NCBI GenBank assembly: GCA_021732745.1 | Contig: JAKFUK010000001.1 | Coordinates: forward strand, 1,314,931 to 1,378,930 | DNA: 64,000 bases | Reading direction: 5' to 3' | Source of the DNA: Nevskia sp. | GTDB taxonomy: Bacteria; Pseudomonadota; Gammaproteobacteria; Nevskiales; Nevskiaceae | In this document: one piece after another, positions 42,912 through 50,713 of the stretch | Layout of the letters: the number at the start of each line of letters is the position of its first letter | Position numbering within the stretch: position 1 is the stretch's first letter | Translations under genes and position numbers: made by a program | The notes under the pieces: generated by a model | What the model saw: only the letters and a program-made list of their open reading frames with translations | The model's database searches: none | What the model was told of the DNA's origin: nothing

Positions 42912-43109
42912 GTAGGTCCGGATTCATCCGGACGATGCATGGCACATGCTCGAAAATCCTCAGCGCAGAGGCACGGAGGGAACAGAAAGGACGCGGAACA
43001 GCAAAAGCTCCAAAAACGCTTTTCCGCGTTCTCCTCTATGCTTTCCTCGGTGCCTCCGCGCTAAACGCTTTTCCCGCAGAGTGCGGCGTCCGGATGAATC
43101 CGGACCTAC
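42912..43109. repeat. GTAGG/CCTAC subtype C element with nested long hairpin
   Basis: Left end GTAGGTCCGGATTCATCCGG at 42912, right end CCGGATGAATCCGGACCTAC ending at 43109, 198 bases in total instead of about 66. The interior is the CGCAGAGG-class hairpin (42951-43073). The right end supplies the zwf stop codon (43106-43108). Confidence 0.8.
42951..43073. repeat. Long hairpin repeat, CGCAGAGG class, copy 2 (nested)
   Basis: Arms CAGCGCAGAGGCACGGAGG and CCTCGGTGCCTCCGCGCT. About 90% identical over about 88 bases to 42531-42630, and nested inside a subtype C element. Confidence 0.8.
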
Positions 43110-44578
43110 GGGGCCAGCCCGCCCCGTGGATTCGGTGCCCGCCAGGCCCGCTCGAACGGCAGCCGCCAGGCATGCGGGGCGACCAGCTGGTGGATCGCTT
43201 TCGGGCCCCAGGAACCGGGTTCGTAGAAGCGCACCGGCGGTGGTGATTCGATCAGCGGCTCGGACACCTTCCACAGCCGCTCGATGCCTTCCGCCGTGGT
43301 GAACAGCGTGTGGTCGCCGCGCATGGCGTCGAGAATCAGGCGCTCGTAGGCTTCCAGCACTTCGCCGGCCATGCCGGTGTCGTGCATGGCGAATTGCAGG
43401 CTGAGCTTGTCCAGCCGCATGCCGGGGCCGGGACGCTTGCCGTAGAAGCTCAAACTCATCTTCGAAGCATCGGCGAGATCGAAGGTCAGATGATCCGGAC
43501 CCTGACTGCCGACGCCGGAGCCGGCCGGGAACATGCTTTTCGGCGGCTCGCGGAAGGCGATCGAGATGATCCGCTGGCCGGCCGCCAGCCGTTTGCCGGT
43601 GCGCAGGTAGAACGGCACGCCGGCCCAGCGCCAGTTGTCGATCAGGCACTTGAGCGCGATGAAAGTTTCGGTATCGGAAGCGGGATCAACGCCCTCTTCG
43701 CCGCGATAACCGGCGTACTGGCCACGCACCACGTTGTGCGGCTCGAGCGGCAGCATGCTTCTGAAAACCTTGTTCTTTTCCTCGCTGATCGGCGCTGGTT
43801 CGAGCGAGGTGGGTGGCTCCATCGCCATGAAGCCGAGTATCTGGAACAGATGGGTGACGACCATGTCGCGATAGGCGCCGGTCTGCTCGTAGAAGCCGGC
43901 GCGCTGGCCCAGGCCCAGCGTTTCCGGCACGTCGATCTGGACGTGGTCGATGAAATTGCGGTTCCAGATCGGCTCGAACAGGCCATTGGCGAAGCGGAAG
44001 GCGAGAATGTTCTGCGCCGCTTCCTTGCCGAGAAAATGGTCGATGCGGAAGATCTGTTCTTCGCTGAACACCTCGTGCAGCCGGGCATTCAGGGTCACGG
44101 CCGACGCCAGATCGGTGCCAAAAGGCTTTTCCATGACGATGCGCGAGCGCGCCACCAGCCCCGCCTGCCCGAGCATGCGCACCACCGGCAATGCCGCGCT
44201 CGGCGGCACGCTCAGGTAATGCAGACGCTGGCATTCGCTGCCGAGCACGGCTTCCGCCGCCGCTACCGCCGCCGTCAGCGCGGGCGCACCGGCCGCCAGC
44301 GGCAGGTACTCGAGATGGGCGGCAAACGCGCTCCATTCGGCGTCCGATGGCTTGCGCATGCCGAAGTCGTCGAGCGCGCTGCGGGCGATGGCGCGGAAGC
44401 CTTCGGCGTCGATGTCATCGAGCGACACGCCGATGATCCGGCAGCCGGGAATGAAGCCGGCGTTGACCAGGTGAAACAGGCCGGGCAGCAGCTTGCGGCG
44501 GGCCAGATCGCCGGTGGCGCCCACCAGCACGACAACCTGCGGGAAACGGGGTCCGACACCTGCAAGGACTTTGGCCAT
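43106..44578 (-). CDS. zwf: Glucose-6-phosphate 1-dehydrogenase
   Basis: 490 residues. The NADP site begins VVLVGATGDLARRKLLPGL (GASGDLA-type), and the catalytic motif RIDHFLGKEAAQNILAFRF is intact. EKPFGTDLASA also matches. It performs the first step of the oxidative pentose phosphate and Entner-Doudoroff routes. TAG stop (43106-43108) lies inside the GTAGG element. No pgl or edd gene is adjacent; hutG is the next gene upstream. Confidence 0.96.
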   Translation of the reverse strand: MAKVLAGVGPRFPQVVVLVGATGDLARRKLLPGLFHLVNAGFIPGCRIIGVSLDDIDAEGFRAIARSALDDFGMRKPSDAEWSAFAAHLEYLPLAAGAPALTAAVAAAEAVLGSECQRLHYLSVPPSAALPVVRMLGQAGLVARSRIVMEKPFGTDLASAVTLNARLHEVFSEEQIFRIDHFLGKEAAQNILAFRFANGLFEPIWNRNFIDHVQIDVPETLGLGQRAGFYEQTGAYRDMVVTHLFQILGFMAMEPPTSLEPAPISEEKNKVFRSMLPLEPHNVVRGQYAGYRGEEGVDPASDTETFIALKCLIDNWRWAGVPFYLRTGKRLAAGQRIISIAFREPPKSMFPAGSGVGSQGPDHLTFDLADASKMSLSFYGKRPGPGMRLDKLSLQFAMHDTGMAGEVLEAYERLILDAMRGDHTLFTTAEGIERLWKVSEPLIESPPPVRFYEPGSWGPKAIHQLVAPHAWRLPFERAWRAPNPRGGLAP

Positions 44579-44638
44579 CGTGCGGCTCCGATGATGCGAC
44601 GAGCGTCAATGCTCGCAAAACCGACGCCAGCCGGGCCG

Positions 44639-45436
44639 TCAGGGTTTCCAGCTCACCAGGGTATCGACCAGCTTGCGCAGGACGGGACCGATTTTCTGAG
44701 CCTGCGGATGTGACGGCGCCCAGCCGGCGGGGTCGGCTTCGTCGAGATAGCAGTCCTGCACCAGTTCCAGTTGCAGCGCGTGCAGGCCGCGCTTCGGCTG
44801 GCCGTAAAGCTGGGTGGTGTAGCCACCCTTGAACAGCTCGTTGACGGCATGGCTGTAGCCGGATTCGGCGAGCACGCCGGTCACCGCATCCTGCATCGAC
44901 GGCGCACAGGATTCGCCGTCGCAAGTCGCCAGATTCAGGTCCGGCAGCGCGCCCTCGAAGCGCGCCGGCAGCGCGCGGCGCACCGAATGGGCGTCGAGCA
45001 GCACCACATGGCCGCAACGCGCCCGGGTGTCTGAAACCAGTTGCGCAAGCTGGTCCTGGTAGGGGTCCCACCAGCGTGCCCGACGGGCCTCGACCTCGGC
45101 TTCGTTGGGCTCGCAGCCGGGTGCGTAGATCGGCTCGCCGTCAAAGCGGATCAAGGGGCAGAGGCCGGGGTCGGGATCGCCGGGATAAAGCGGTTGGCCT
45201 TCACGATCCCGATTGAGATCAATGACATAGCGCGAATGGGTGGCTGCGATCAGGGTGGCGCCGCAGTACGCCGCGAAGTGATACAGGAACGGAAGATGCC
45301 AGTCGGTGTCCGGCAACTGGCGGGCGTCGTCGGTCAGCCGTTCCGACAAGCCCGAAGCCAGTGTGGTGCCGGCGTGCGGGATGTTGATGATCAGCGGACC
45401 TCGGCCAGCGATCGTCAGTGCCAGCGGTGCCGACAT
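44639..45436 (-). CDS. hutG: N-formylglutamate deformylase (HutG-type)
   Basis: 265 residues. IINIPHAGT, ATHSRYVIDLNRDREG and LLDAHSVRRALPARFEG are the metal-binding and substrate motifs of N-formylglutamate amidohydrolase. It releases formate and glutamate in histidine degradation. Its ATG overlaps the hutF-like stop by one base (TGATG), so the two are translated together. The rest of the hut pathway (hutH, hutU, hutI) is not in the window. Confidence 0.92.
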   Translation of the reverse strand: MSAPLALTIAGRGPLIINIPHAGTTLASGLSERLTDDARQLPDTDWHLPFLYHFAAYCGATLIAATHSRYVIDLNRDREGQPLYPGDPDPGLCPLIRFDGEPIYAPGCEPNEAEVEARRARWWDPYQDQLAQLVSDTRARCGHVVLLDAHSVRRALPARFEGALPDLNLATCDGESCAPSMQDAVTGVLAESGYSHAVNELFKGGYTTQLYGQPKRGLHALQLELVQDCYLDEADPAGWAPSHPQAQKIGPVLRKLVDTLVSWKP

Positions 45437-46809
45437 CAGCCGAGCAGCCGTTTCATGACGCTGCGATAACGGGCGAAGCTGACGGTGGCGGCCGGGTGCT
45501 GGCCATCACGTACCACCCAGCGGCCGGCGACCATGACATCGCGCACCAGCTGGCGCGCCGGGCCGAAGATGGCGGCGTCGAGCAGGCCATCGGCCCGCTG
45601 TTCGGCGAGCGCCGGATCGTCGTGATTCAGCACCAGCCAGTCGGCGCGCAAGCCCACCGCCAGACTGCCGACCGGCTGCGCCATCGCCTGCGCGCCGCCG
45701 GCTGCCGTGATCCGGTACAGGTGGCCGCCCAGCGATTCGCCGATGCCCTTGGCGAGCACGTTGCGGCGCTCGAAACGCAGGCGCTGGCCGTACTCGAACA
45801 ACTTCAGCTCCAGAAACGGATCGACGCAGACATGGCTGTCGGCCCCGACGCCGATCCGGCCACCGGCGCGCAAGTACGGGACAGCATTGAAGAATCCGTC
45901 ACCGAGATCGCCTTCGGACGTCGGGCACAGGCCAGCGACGACACCCGAGCGCCCGAGCCGCTCGGCTTCGACGATTTCGGTGTGGGTGGCGTGGACCACG
46001 CACCAGCGGCCATCGACCGCAACGTGATCCAGCAGCCAGGCCACCGGCCGCTGGCCGGACCAGGCCAGGCAGTCGTTCACTTCCTTGAGCTGGGCCGACA
46101 GGTTCAGGTGGATCGGCGTGTCCGGACCGAGCTTCGCGGCCAGCGCCACCGCCTCGTTGAGCATCTGCGGCGTGACGGCACGCAAGCTGTGCGGGGCGAT
46201 GCCGATGCGCTGCGCGCGGCTGCCACGGGTGGCGGCAACCAGGGTTTCGACGATGCCGCTGTAGTCGGCGACATTGTTGATGAAGCGCCGCTGGCCGCTG
46301 GTCGGCGGGGTACCGCCGAAGTTGTCGTGGGCGTAGAGCACCGGCAAGAGCGTTTGGGCGATGCCGGTGCTGCTCGCCGCCGCCAGCAGGCGTTCGCTGG
46401 TTTCGGCGCGGTTGGCGTAGGGCGCGCCGCTGACGTCGTGATGCAGGTAGTGGAATTCGGCCACGCTGGTGTAGCCGGCGCGCAGCATCTCGATGTACAG
46501 CTGGGTGGCGATGTCTTCGATGTCGTCCGGCCGCAGTTGCTCGATGAAGCGGTACATGAGCTTCCGCCAGGACCAGAAGCTGTCGCCCTGCGGCCCGCCT
46601 TTTTCGGTGAGACCGGCCATGCCGCGCTGGAACGACGTGGAATGCAGGCAGGGCATGCCGGGGACGACCGGCCCGTTCAGCGCTTCGGCATCATCGGCCG
46701 CCGTCCGTGGCGTGATCGCGGTGATCAGGCCGGCGTCGTCGACATCGAACACAACATTTTCGCTCCAGCCGGTGGCAAGCAGGGCGGACGGCGCGTGATA
46801 GCGGGTCAT
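45436..46809 (-). CDS. hutF: HutF-like amidohydrolase with degenerate active site
   Basis: 457 residues, family length. Many HutF blocks persist: EFHYLHHDVSG, GIAPHSLRAVTP, KEVNDCLAWSGQRP, VVHATHTEIVEAE, LGDGFFNAVPYL, GADSHV and LFEYGQRLRFERRN. But key residues differ from formiminoglutamate deiminases: the metal pair HSHAF reads H56-S-T58-S-F, and HIHIAEQ reads H234-L-N236-L-S-A239-Q, so two of the four zinc ligands and the catalytic Glu appear replaced (Thr, Asn, Ala); D324 and H207 are kept. Co-translated with hutG. Probably inactive in the classical reaction, or of altered function; family comparison is from memory. Confidence 0.85.
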   Translation of the reverse strand: MTRYHAPSALLATGWSENVVFDVDDAGLITAITPRTAADDAEALNGPVVPGMPCLHSTSFQRGMAGLTEKGGPQGDSFWSWRKLMYRFIEQLRPDDIEDIATQLYIEMLRAGYTSVAEFHYLHHDVSGAPYANRAETSERLLAAASSTGIAQTLLPVLYAHDNFGGTPPTSGQRRFINNVADYSGIVETLVAATRGSRAQRIGIAPHSLRAVTPQMLNEAVALAAKLGPDTPIHLNLSAQLKEVNDCLAWSGQRPVAWLLDHVAVDGRWCVVHATHTEIVEAERLGRSGVVAGLCPTSEGDLGDGFFNAVPYLRAGGRIGVGADSHVCVDPFLELKLFEYGQRLRFERRNVLAKGIGESLGGHLYRITAAGGAQAMAQPVGSLAVGLRADWLVLNHDDPALAEQRADGLLDAAIFGPARQLVRDVMVAGRWVVRDGQHPAATVSFARYRSVMKRLLG

Positions 46810-47275
46810 GGCAATCGGGCAGCACGAGGCATGGAGTTGGACGCAAGATTACGCAATCTGGCGGTCCGCTGCCCCACCCTTCCCGACCACCGTTGCGCCC
46901 GAAGCTGCGGGCGCTTTCAGGCCGGAAAGAGGCCTGCGTCAACGCCATGTGAACGCTGCCTGCCGACATCGAATATTCAACGACCCGGTCAAGGATCCGG
47001 ACTGGTGGAGCGGCGTCAGTCCGCGCTGGCGGCTGCCGCTGCAATGGGCGACGGTCGATCTGATGTATGCGGTGGTGATCCTGCGCGAATGGGCGCAGGT
47101 GACAACCCGGGAGCGGGTGCAGATCATCGTCATCACCGGCGGGCTGTTCGCTGGCTATGGCCTGAGCTGGGTCTACGGCTTCGGCATGGAGGCCACGCTG
47201 TACTGGCTGCTGCCATCGCGGATCGCGGTCACTTGGCTCGGCACGCCGGTGGTGCCGTTGTTGAAGCTGAGCTGA
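46808..47275 (+). CDS. Hypothetical protein with two membrane helices, start uncertain
   Basis: The frame from an ATG overlapping the hutF start encodes 155 residues, but only the second half looks coding: DWWSGVSPRWRLPLQW, then helices at VDLMYAVVILREWAQ and VQIIVITGGLFAGYGLSWVYGFG. A later start or a 5'-truncated gene is possible. No family recognised. A half palindromic repeat follows the stop by 11 bases, as repeats do after real genes in this window. Confidence 0.4.
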   Translation: MAIGQHEAWSWTQDYAIWRSAAPPFPTTVAPEAAGAFRPERGLRQRHVNAACRHRIFNDPVKDPDWWSGVSPRWRLPLQWATVDLMYAVVILREWAQVTTRERVQIIVITGGLFAGYGLSWVYGFGMEATLYWLLPSRIAVTWLGTPVVPLLKLS

Positions 47276-47285
47276 CACCGCTCTT

Positions 47286-47309
47286 GTAGGTCCGGATTCA
47301 TCCGGACGC
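47286..47309. repeat. Subtype C left half only
   Basis: GTAGGTCCGGATTCATCCGG followed by ACGC, without a matching right half within the next 100 bases. It is a solitary unit. Confidence 0.8.
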
Positions 47310-47384
47310 TGCTACGCCGACGAACTGCCGCGCCGTTGCCATGAATGGCGACCCACATGCGTTTGCAAGGTGGTCAGGCTTCGC

Positions 47385-48524
47385 TCACCGCTTCATCTCC
47401 GGCGCTTCGCTGCCGCCACTGCCGGCCACGGCCAGTGCCTGCGGGCTTTCCAGGCGCAGCACCTGGGACGGGAAGGAGAACTGGATGCCGTCGGCATCGA
47501 AACGCCGGACGATCGCCAGCAGGATGGTCTGCCGGGTGTCCATGTACAGCTTGTAGGCCGGATCGAGCATCCAGTAGACGATCTCGAACTGGTAGGCGCC
47601 GCCGGCCAGCGCCTTCAGATGCGAGCGGTCGACCCGGGTCTGCGGCTGCGCGGCGACGATCTCGTGCAGCAGCGCGGGAATGGTTTCGATGATGTCCGGT
47701 GCGGTCGCGAAGTCGATGTCGAAGTTCAGCAGCACGCGCCGTTCGTGCATGCGCTTGTAGTTGCGCAGGCGGGCTTTGAGCAGATCGCTGTTGGAGAAGA
47801 TGAGCTGCTCGCCAGTGTCCGAGCGTACCCGCGTGGTTTTCAGCCCGACATGCTCGACGGTGCCGGAAAAGGTGTCGACCACGATCGAATCGCCGATCAC
47901 GAAGGGTTTGTCGATCACGATCGACAAGCTTGCAAACAGATCACCGAGGATGTTCTGCACCGCCAGCGCCACCGCGATGCCGCCGATGCCAAGCGAGGCC
48001 ACCAGTGCCGTGACATTGATGCCGAGGTTGTCGAGGATGAACAGCAGCATCACCAGCCACAGCAGCAGCTTGCCGATGAAGCTCAGCGCCGACAGGCTGG
48101 TGGCGGCCGCCAGATTGACCTGCTCGGCACGCATCCTGGAGGTGGCGACCCAGAAATCGAGCAGTGCGGAAATCCACAGGCCGACCTGCAACAGCACGGC
48201 CACGGTGACGATCTTGTCGAGCCGCGCCTCGGTGCGGGTGCCGAGTTCCAGGTACTGGCTGGCGAAATACAGCGCCACGAACACCACCAGCCAGAGCTTG
48301 GTCGACTCCACGGCATTGATCAGCGCGCGATCCATGCGCGTGGCCTTCGGCCGCAGGCTGTTCGACAGGATGCGGATCAACAGGCGCTGCACGCCGAACA
48401 CCAGCAGCACGATGGCCATCGCCACGGCGACGGCAATCAGCCAGTCGCTCAAAGGGTTGCGGACCAGCACGCGGTCGAGACGGGCCAGGTAGGCGATCAG
48501 ATCGTTCAAGGTGTAGAGCTTCAA
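47385..48524 (-). CDS. MscS family mechanosensitive channel
   Basis: 379 residues. Several N-terminal helices (about 25-45, 72-90, 110-125, 150-170) are followed by the MscS pore helix and cytosolic domain: ALVASLGIGGIAVALAVQNILGDLFAS and FVIGDSIVV, with SGTVEHVGLKTTRVRS. Opens on membrane tension to release ions. Its 3' end lies 75 bases from the half repeat at 47286-47309. A Doc-like toxin gene lies upstream on the same strand. Confidence 0.92.
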   Translation of the reverse strand: MKLYTLNDLIAYLARLDRVLVRNPLSDWLIAVAVAMAIVLLVFGVQRLLIRILSNSLRPKATRMDRALINAVESTKLWLVVFVALYFASQYLELGTRTEARLDKIVTVAVLLQVGLWISALLDFWVATSRMRAEQVNLAAATSLSALSFIGKLLLWLVMLLFILDNLGINVTALVASLGIGGIAVALAVQNILGDLFASLSIVIDKPFVIGDSIVVDTFSGTVEHVGLKTTRVRSDTGEQLIFSNSDLLKARLRNYKRMHERRVLLNFDIDFATAPDIIETIPALLHEIVAAQPQTRVDRSHLKALAGGAYQFEIVYWMLDPAYKLYMDTRQTILLAIVRRFDADGIQFSFPSQVLRLESPQALAVAGSGGSEAPEMKR

Positions 48525-48535
48525 GGTGTTCGTGC

Positions 48536-48910
48536 TCAGCGGCGTGGCTGGCTGCCGAGCCAGACGGCGAAGGCGGCTTCGTCGAGCAGGCCTTCGGCGA
48601 GGAGGACCATCTGCTCGACCGCCGCCACCCGATCCGGAATCAGGCGCAGGCCGTTCATCGCGAGGAAGGTTCGTGCGACGGCCCAGGCGGTGCGCTTGTT
48701 GCCATCGAGGAAGGGGTGATTGCGGGCGATGCCGTAGGCATAGGCGGCGGCGAGTTCTTCGAGCTGCTCGCTACCGTAGGCATGGCGGTTCTGCGGACGC
48801 GCCATCGCGGAATCGAGGAGCCCTTCATCACGCATCCCGGCCAGACCGCCATGCTCGGCGAGCTGACGATCGTGGATCGCCAGCACGACATCCTTGTCGA
48901 CGAATTCCAT
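48536..48910 (-). CDS. doc: Doc-type (Fic fold) toxin of a toxin-antitoxin pair
   Basis: 124 residues. The Fic motif reads HPFLDGNKRTA (Doc-type HxFxDGNKR); the start FVDKDVVLAIHDRQLAEHGG matches death-on-curing proteins. Doc phosphorylates EF-Tu, unlike AMPylating Fic proteins. Its ATG overlaps the antitoxin stop by one base (TGATG), the standard arrangement. Confidence 0.92.
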   Translation of the reverse strand: MEFVDKDVVLAIHDRQLAEHGGLAGMRDEGLLDSAMARPQNRHAYGSEQLEELAAAYAYGIARNHPFLDGNKRTAWAVARTFLAMNGLRLIPDRVAAVEQMVLLAEGLLDEAAFAVWLGSQPRR

Positions 48911-49140
48911 CAGCGTTTTGCCAGCGCGCGAAAGACCTCGCGATCCTCATGCATGATTTCCTCGGCAATCCTCATCTGCCGTTCGAAACGCTCATCGAAC
49001 GGCGTGATCCGGAACGAGCCGTCCGGTGCCTTGGTGGCGAACACCGAATCGCCCTGCTTGAGCCCCAGTTCGGCGAGCATTTCCTTCGGCAGCAGCACGC
49101 CGGACGACGAGCCGACGGCGCGGACTTTCAATTCATACAT
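48910..49140 (-). CDS. AbrB/MazE-type antitoxin of the Doc pair
   Basis: 76 residues. MYELKVRAVGSSSGVLLPKE is the swapped-hairpin antitoxin DNA-binding motif (GxSxGVxLPKExL), then a tail (ERQMRIAEEIMHEDREVFRA) that would bind and block Doc. GGGAG precedes the ATG at 49140; the frame is open further upstream without similarity. Phd is the classical partner of Doc, and AbrB-type partners are also known. Confidence 0.9.
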   Translation of the reverse strand: MYELKVRAVGSSSGVLLPKEMLAELGLKQGDSVFATKAPDGSFRITPFDERFERQMRIAEEIMHEDREVFRALAKR

Positions 49141-49255
49141 GGCGGGACTCCCGTGGAGGTGGACGATCGTTGAGCTGGGATACCATCGAAGGCCCTGCGA
49201 TCTGATTGACACAACAATTATAATCACATCTCCCACCCGACCCGACCCGCAACCG

Positions 49256-49663
49256 ATGATCGCCATGCCCGCCTCGCCGCTGAAACGCGCCGGCCTTGTC
49301 TTCACCTTCATCTGGTTCGCGGTCGGCGGCAGCGGGCATTTCCTGCTGCCGGGGTTCTTCGTGTCGATCTGCCCGCCCTGGGTGCCGGAGCCGCTGCTGG
49401 TGGTCTACCTGAGCGGGGCGATCGAACTGCTGCTGGCGCTGCTGCTGATCCCGGCGGGCACGCGCCGCTTGGCCGGCTACGCGCTGCTGGCGCTGATCGT
49501 CGCAGTGACCCCGGTGCATGTCTGGATGCTGATGGTCCCGGAACGCTTTCCGCAGTTCCCGGTGGCAGCACTCTGGCTGCGGCTGGCGATCCAGGCGGCG
49601 TTCATCGTCAATGTCGGCTGGAGCACGCGCCCGGACGATCAGCGCATCTCGCCGTCGACATAG
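49256..49663 (+). CDS. DoxX-like small membrane protein
   Basis: 135 residues, four hydrophobic helices. The block GHFLLPGFFVSICPPWVPEPLL resembles DoxX-like proteins with a GxxHFxxPxFF...PPxxP motif. Role unknown (DoxX relatives act with quinone or sulfur chemistry in some organisms). A second in-frame ATG lies 9 bases later. It overlaps the convergent YchJ-like gene by 25 bases. Confidence 0.82.
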   Translation: MIAMPASPLKRAGLVFTFIWFAVGGSGHFLLPGFFVSICPPWVPEPLLVVYLSGAIELLLALLLIPAGTRRLAGYALLALIVAVTPVHVWMLMVPERFPQFPVAALWLRLAIQAAFIVNVGWSTRPDDQRISPST

Positions 49664-50031
49664 AACCAGCGCCCGCCTTCGCGCAGGAAGCGGCTGACTT
49701 CATGCAGCCGCACCGCCGTGCCACCGCCGACCTTGTAACGGGCCACAAACTCGACGATCGCCGCGTCCTCGCCGGTCTGGCGATGCTCGCGGATGCTCAG
49801 GCCCAGCCATTTGGTGGCCGGCTTGGCATCCAGATCAAGCCGCTCCGGCCGGGTGCGCGGATGCCAGGTCTCGCGCAGGTAATCCTCGCGACCGCACACG
49901 TAGGCGCTGTAGCGCGAGCGCATCAGCGCTTCGGCGGTATCGGCCGTGAAGCCGTCATGCAGCCGTCCACAGCAGCCGCCGTAGCGAATGCCGCTGCCGC
50001 AGGGACAGGCCTCGCTGTCGTCGATCGCCAT
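49639..50031 (-). CDS. YchJ-like protein with SEC-C zinc motif
   Basis: 130 residues. The N-terminus DDSEACPCGSGIRYGGCCG is the SEC-C type zinc-binding motif (CPCGSGxxxxxCCG), followed by the UPF0225/YchJ domain (ALMRSRYSAYVCGREDYLRE and HEVSRFLREGGRWFYVDGE). ATG 50031 follows the family start and overlaps the DUF938 stop. Function unknown. Confidence 0.9.
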   Translation of the reverse strand: MAIDDSEACPCGSGIRYGGCCGRLHDGFTADTAEALMRSRYSAYVCGREDYLRETWHPRTRPERLDLDAKPATKWLGLSIREHRQTGEDAAIVEFVARYKVGGGTAVRLHEVSRFLREGGRWFYVDGEMR

Positions 50032-50645
50032 CAGCGACGCCAGACCAGGCCGCGATTGTTGGCCGGCATCGCCCGGTCCTCGACCAGGCGCAGGCCGATG
50101 TCCGCCGCGAGCGCGTTGACGGCTTCGAAATCGCGGATGCCGCTGGCCGGATCGTTCGCCCGCAGGCTGGCATCGAAGCGGGCATTGCTGGCGCTGGTGT
50201 GGGCACCGCCGTAACGGAACGGGCCGTAGATCGCCAACACCGCGTCGTCTTCGAGCACCTCGGGCAGGCGCGCGAACAGGGTTTCGACCTCCGCCGCACT
50301 CATGATGTGCAGGCTGTTGGCACTGAACGCGGCAGCGAAGCGGGCAGTCGGCCATGCGCCGTTCACATCAAGCGTCAACGGTGCCGGCGTGTTCGGCAGC
50401 GCCGCTTCAGCCAGCCACAGGCGGATGCCCGGCAGGTAGGGCGCACGGTCGGCGCACTGCCAGACCAGATGCGGGAGTGCTGCCGCGATATGCACGGCGT
50501 GCTGGCCGGTGCCGCTGCCGATTTCCAGCACCCGGCGGCGATCGGCGAAATGCCCGCGCAGCAGGTCCAGGATCGGTTCGCGATTGCGCTCGCAGGCGGG
50601 CGCGAATGGTTTGTTGGGGGGCTTGTCGAACAACAGGTCGCGCAT
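50031..50645 (-). CDS. DUF938 SAM-dependent methyltransferase-like protein
   Basis: 204 residues. DKPPNKPFAPACERNREPIL is the diagnostic DUF938 opening, and VLEIGSGTGQHAVHIAAALP the SAM-binding glycine motif. Other family blocks are FSANSLHIMSAAEVE and YGPFRYGGAHTSASNARFD. Substrate unknown. It overlaps the YchJ-like gene start by one base (TGATG). Confidence 0.92.
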   Translation of the reverse strand: MRDLLFDKPPNKPFAPACERNREPILDLLRGHFADRRRVLEIGSGTGQHAVHIAAALPHLVWQCADRAPYLPGIRLWLAEAALPNTPAPLTLDVNGAWPTARFAAAFSANSLHIMSAAEVETLFARLPEVLEDDAVLAIYGPFRYGGAHTSASNARFDASLRANDPASGIRDFEAVNALAADIGLRLVEDRAMPANNRGLVWRR

Positions 50646-50713
50646 GTCGTCATCGGGTCACGAAACAAGCTTCAGCATAGCGGCGGAAACGGCGACCCAG
50701 CCCAGCCGCTACC

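Noticed and set aside
49204-49228. TTGACA and TATAAT-like hexamers upstream of the DoxX-like gene
   Set aside because: Spacing is about 7 bases instead of 16-18, so not a sigma-70 promoter as read; the region may still hold promoters for both divergent genes.
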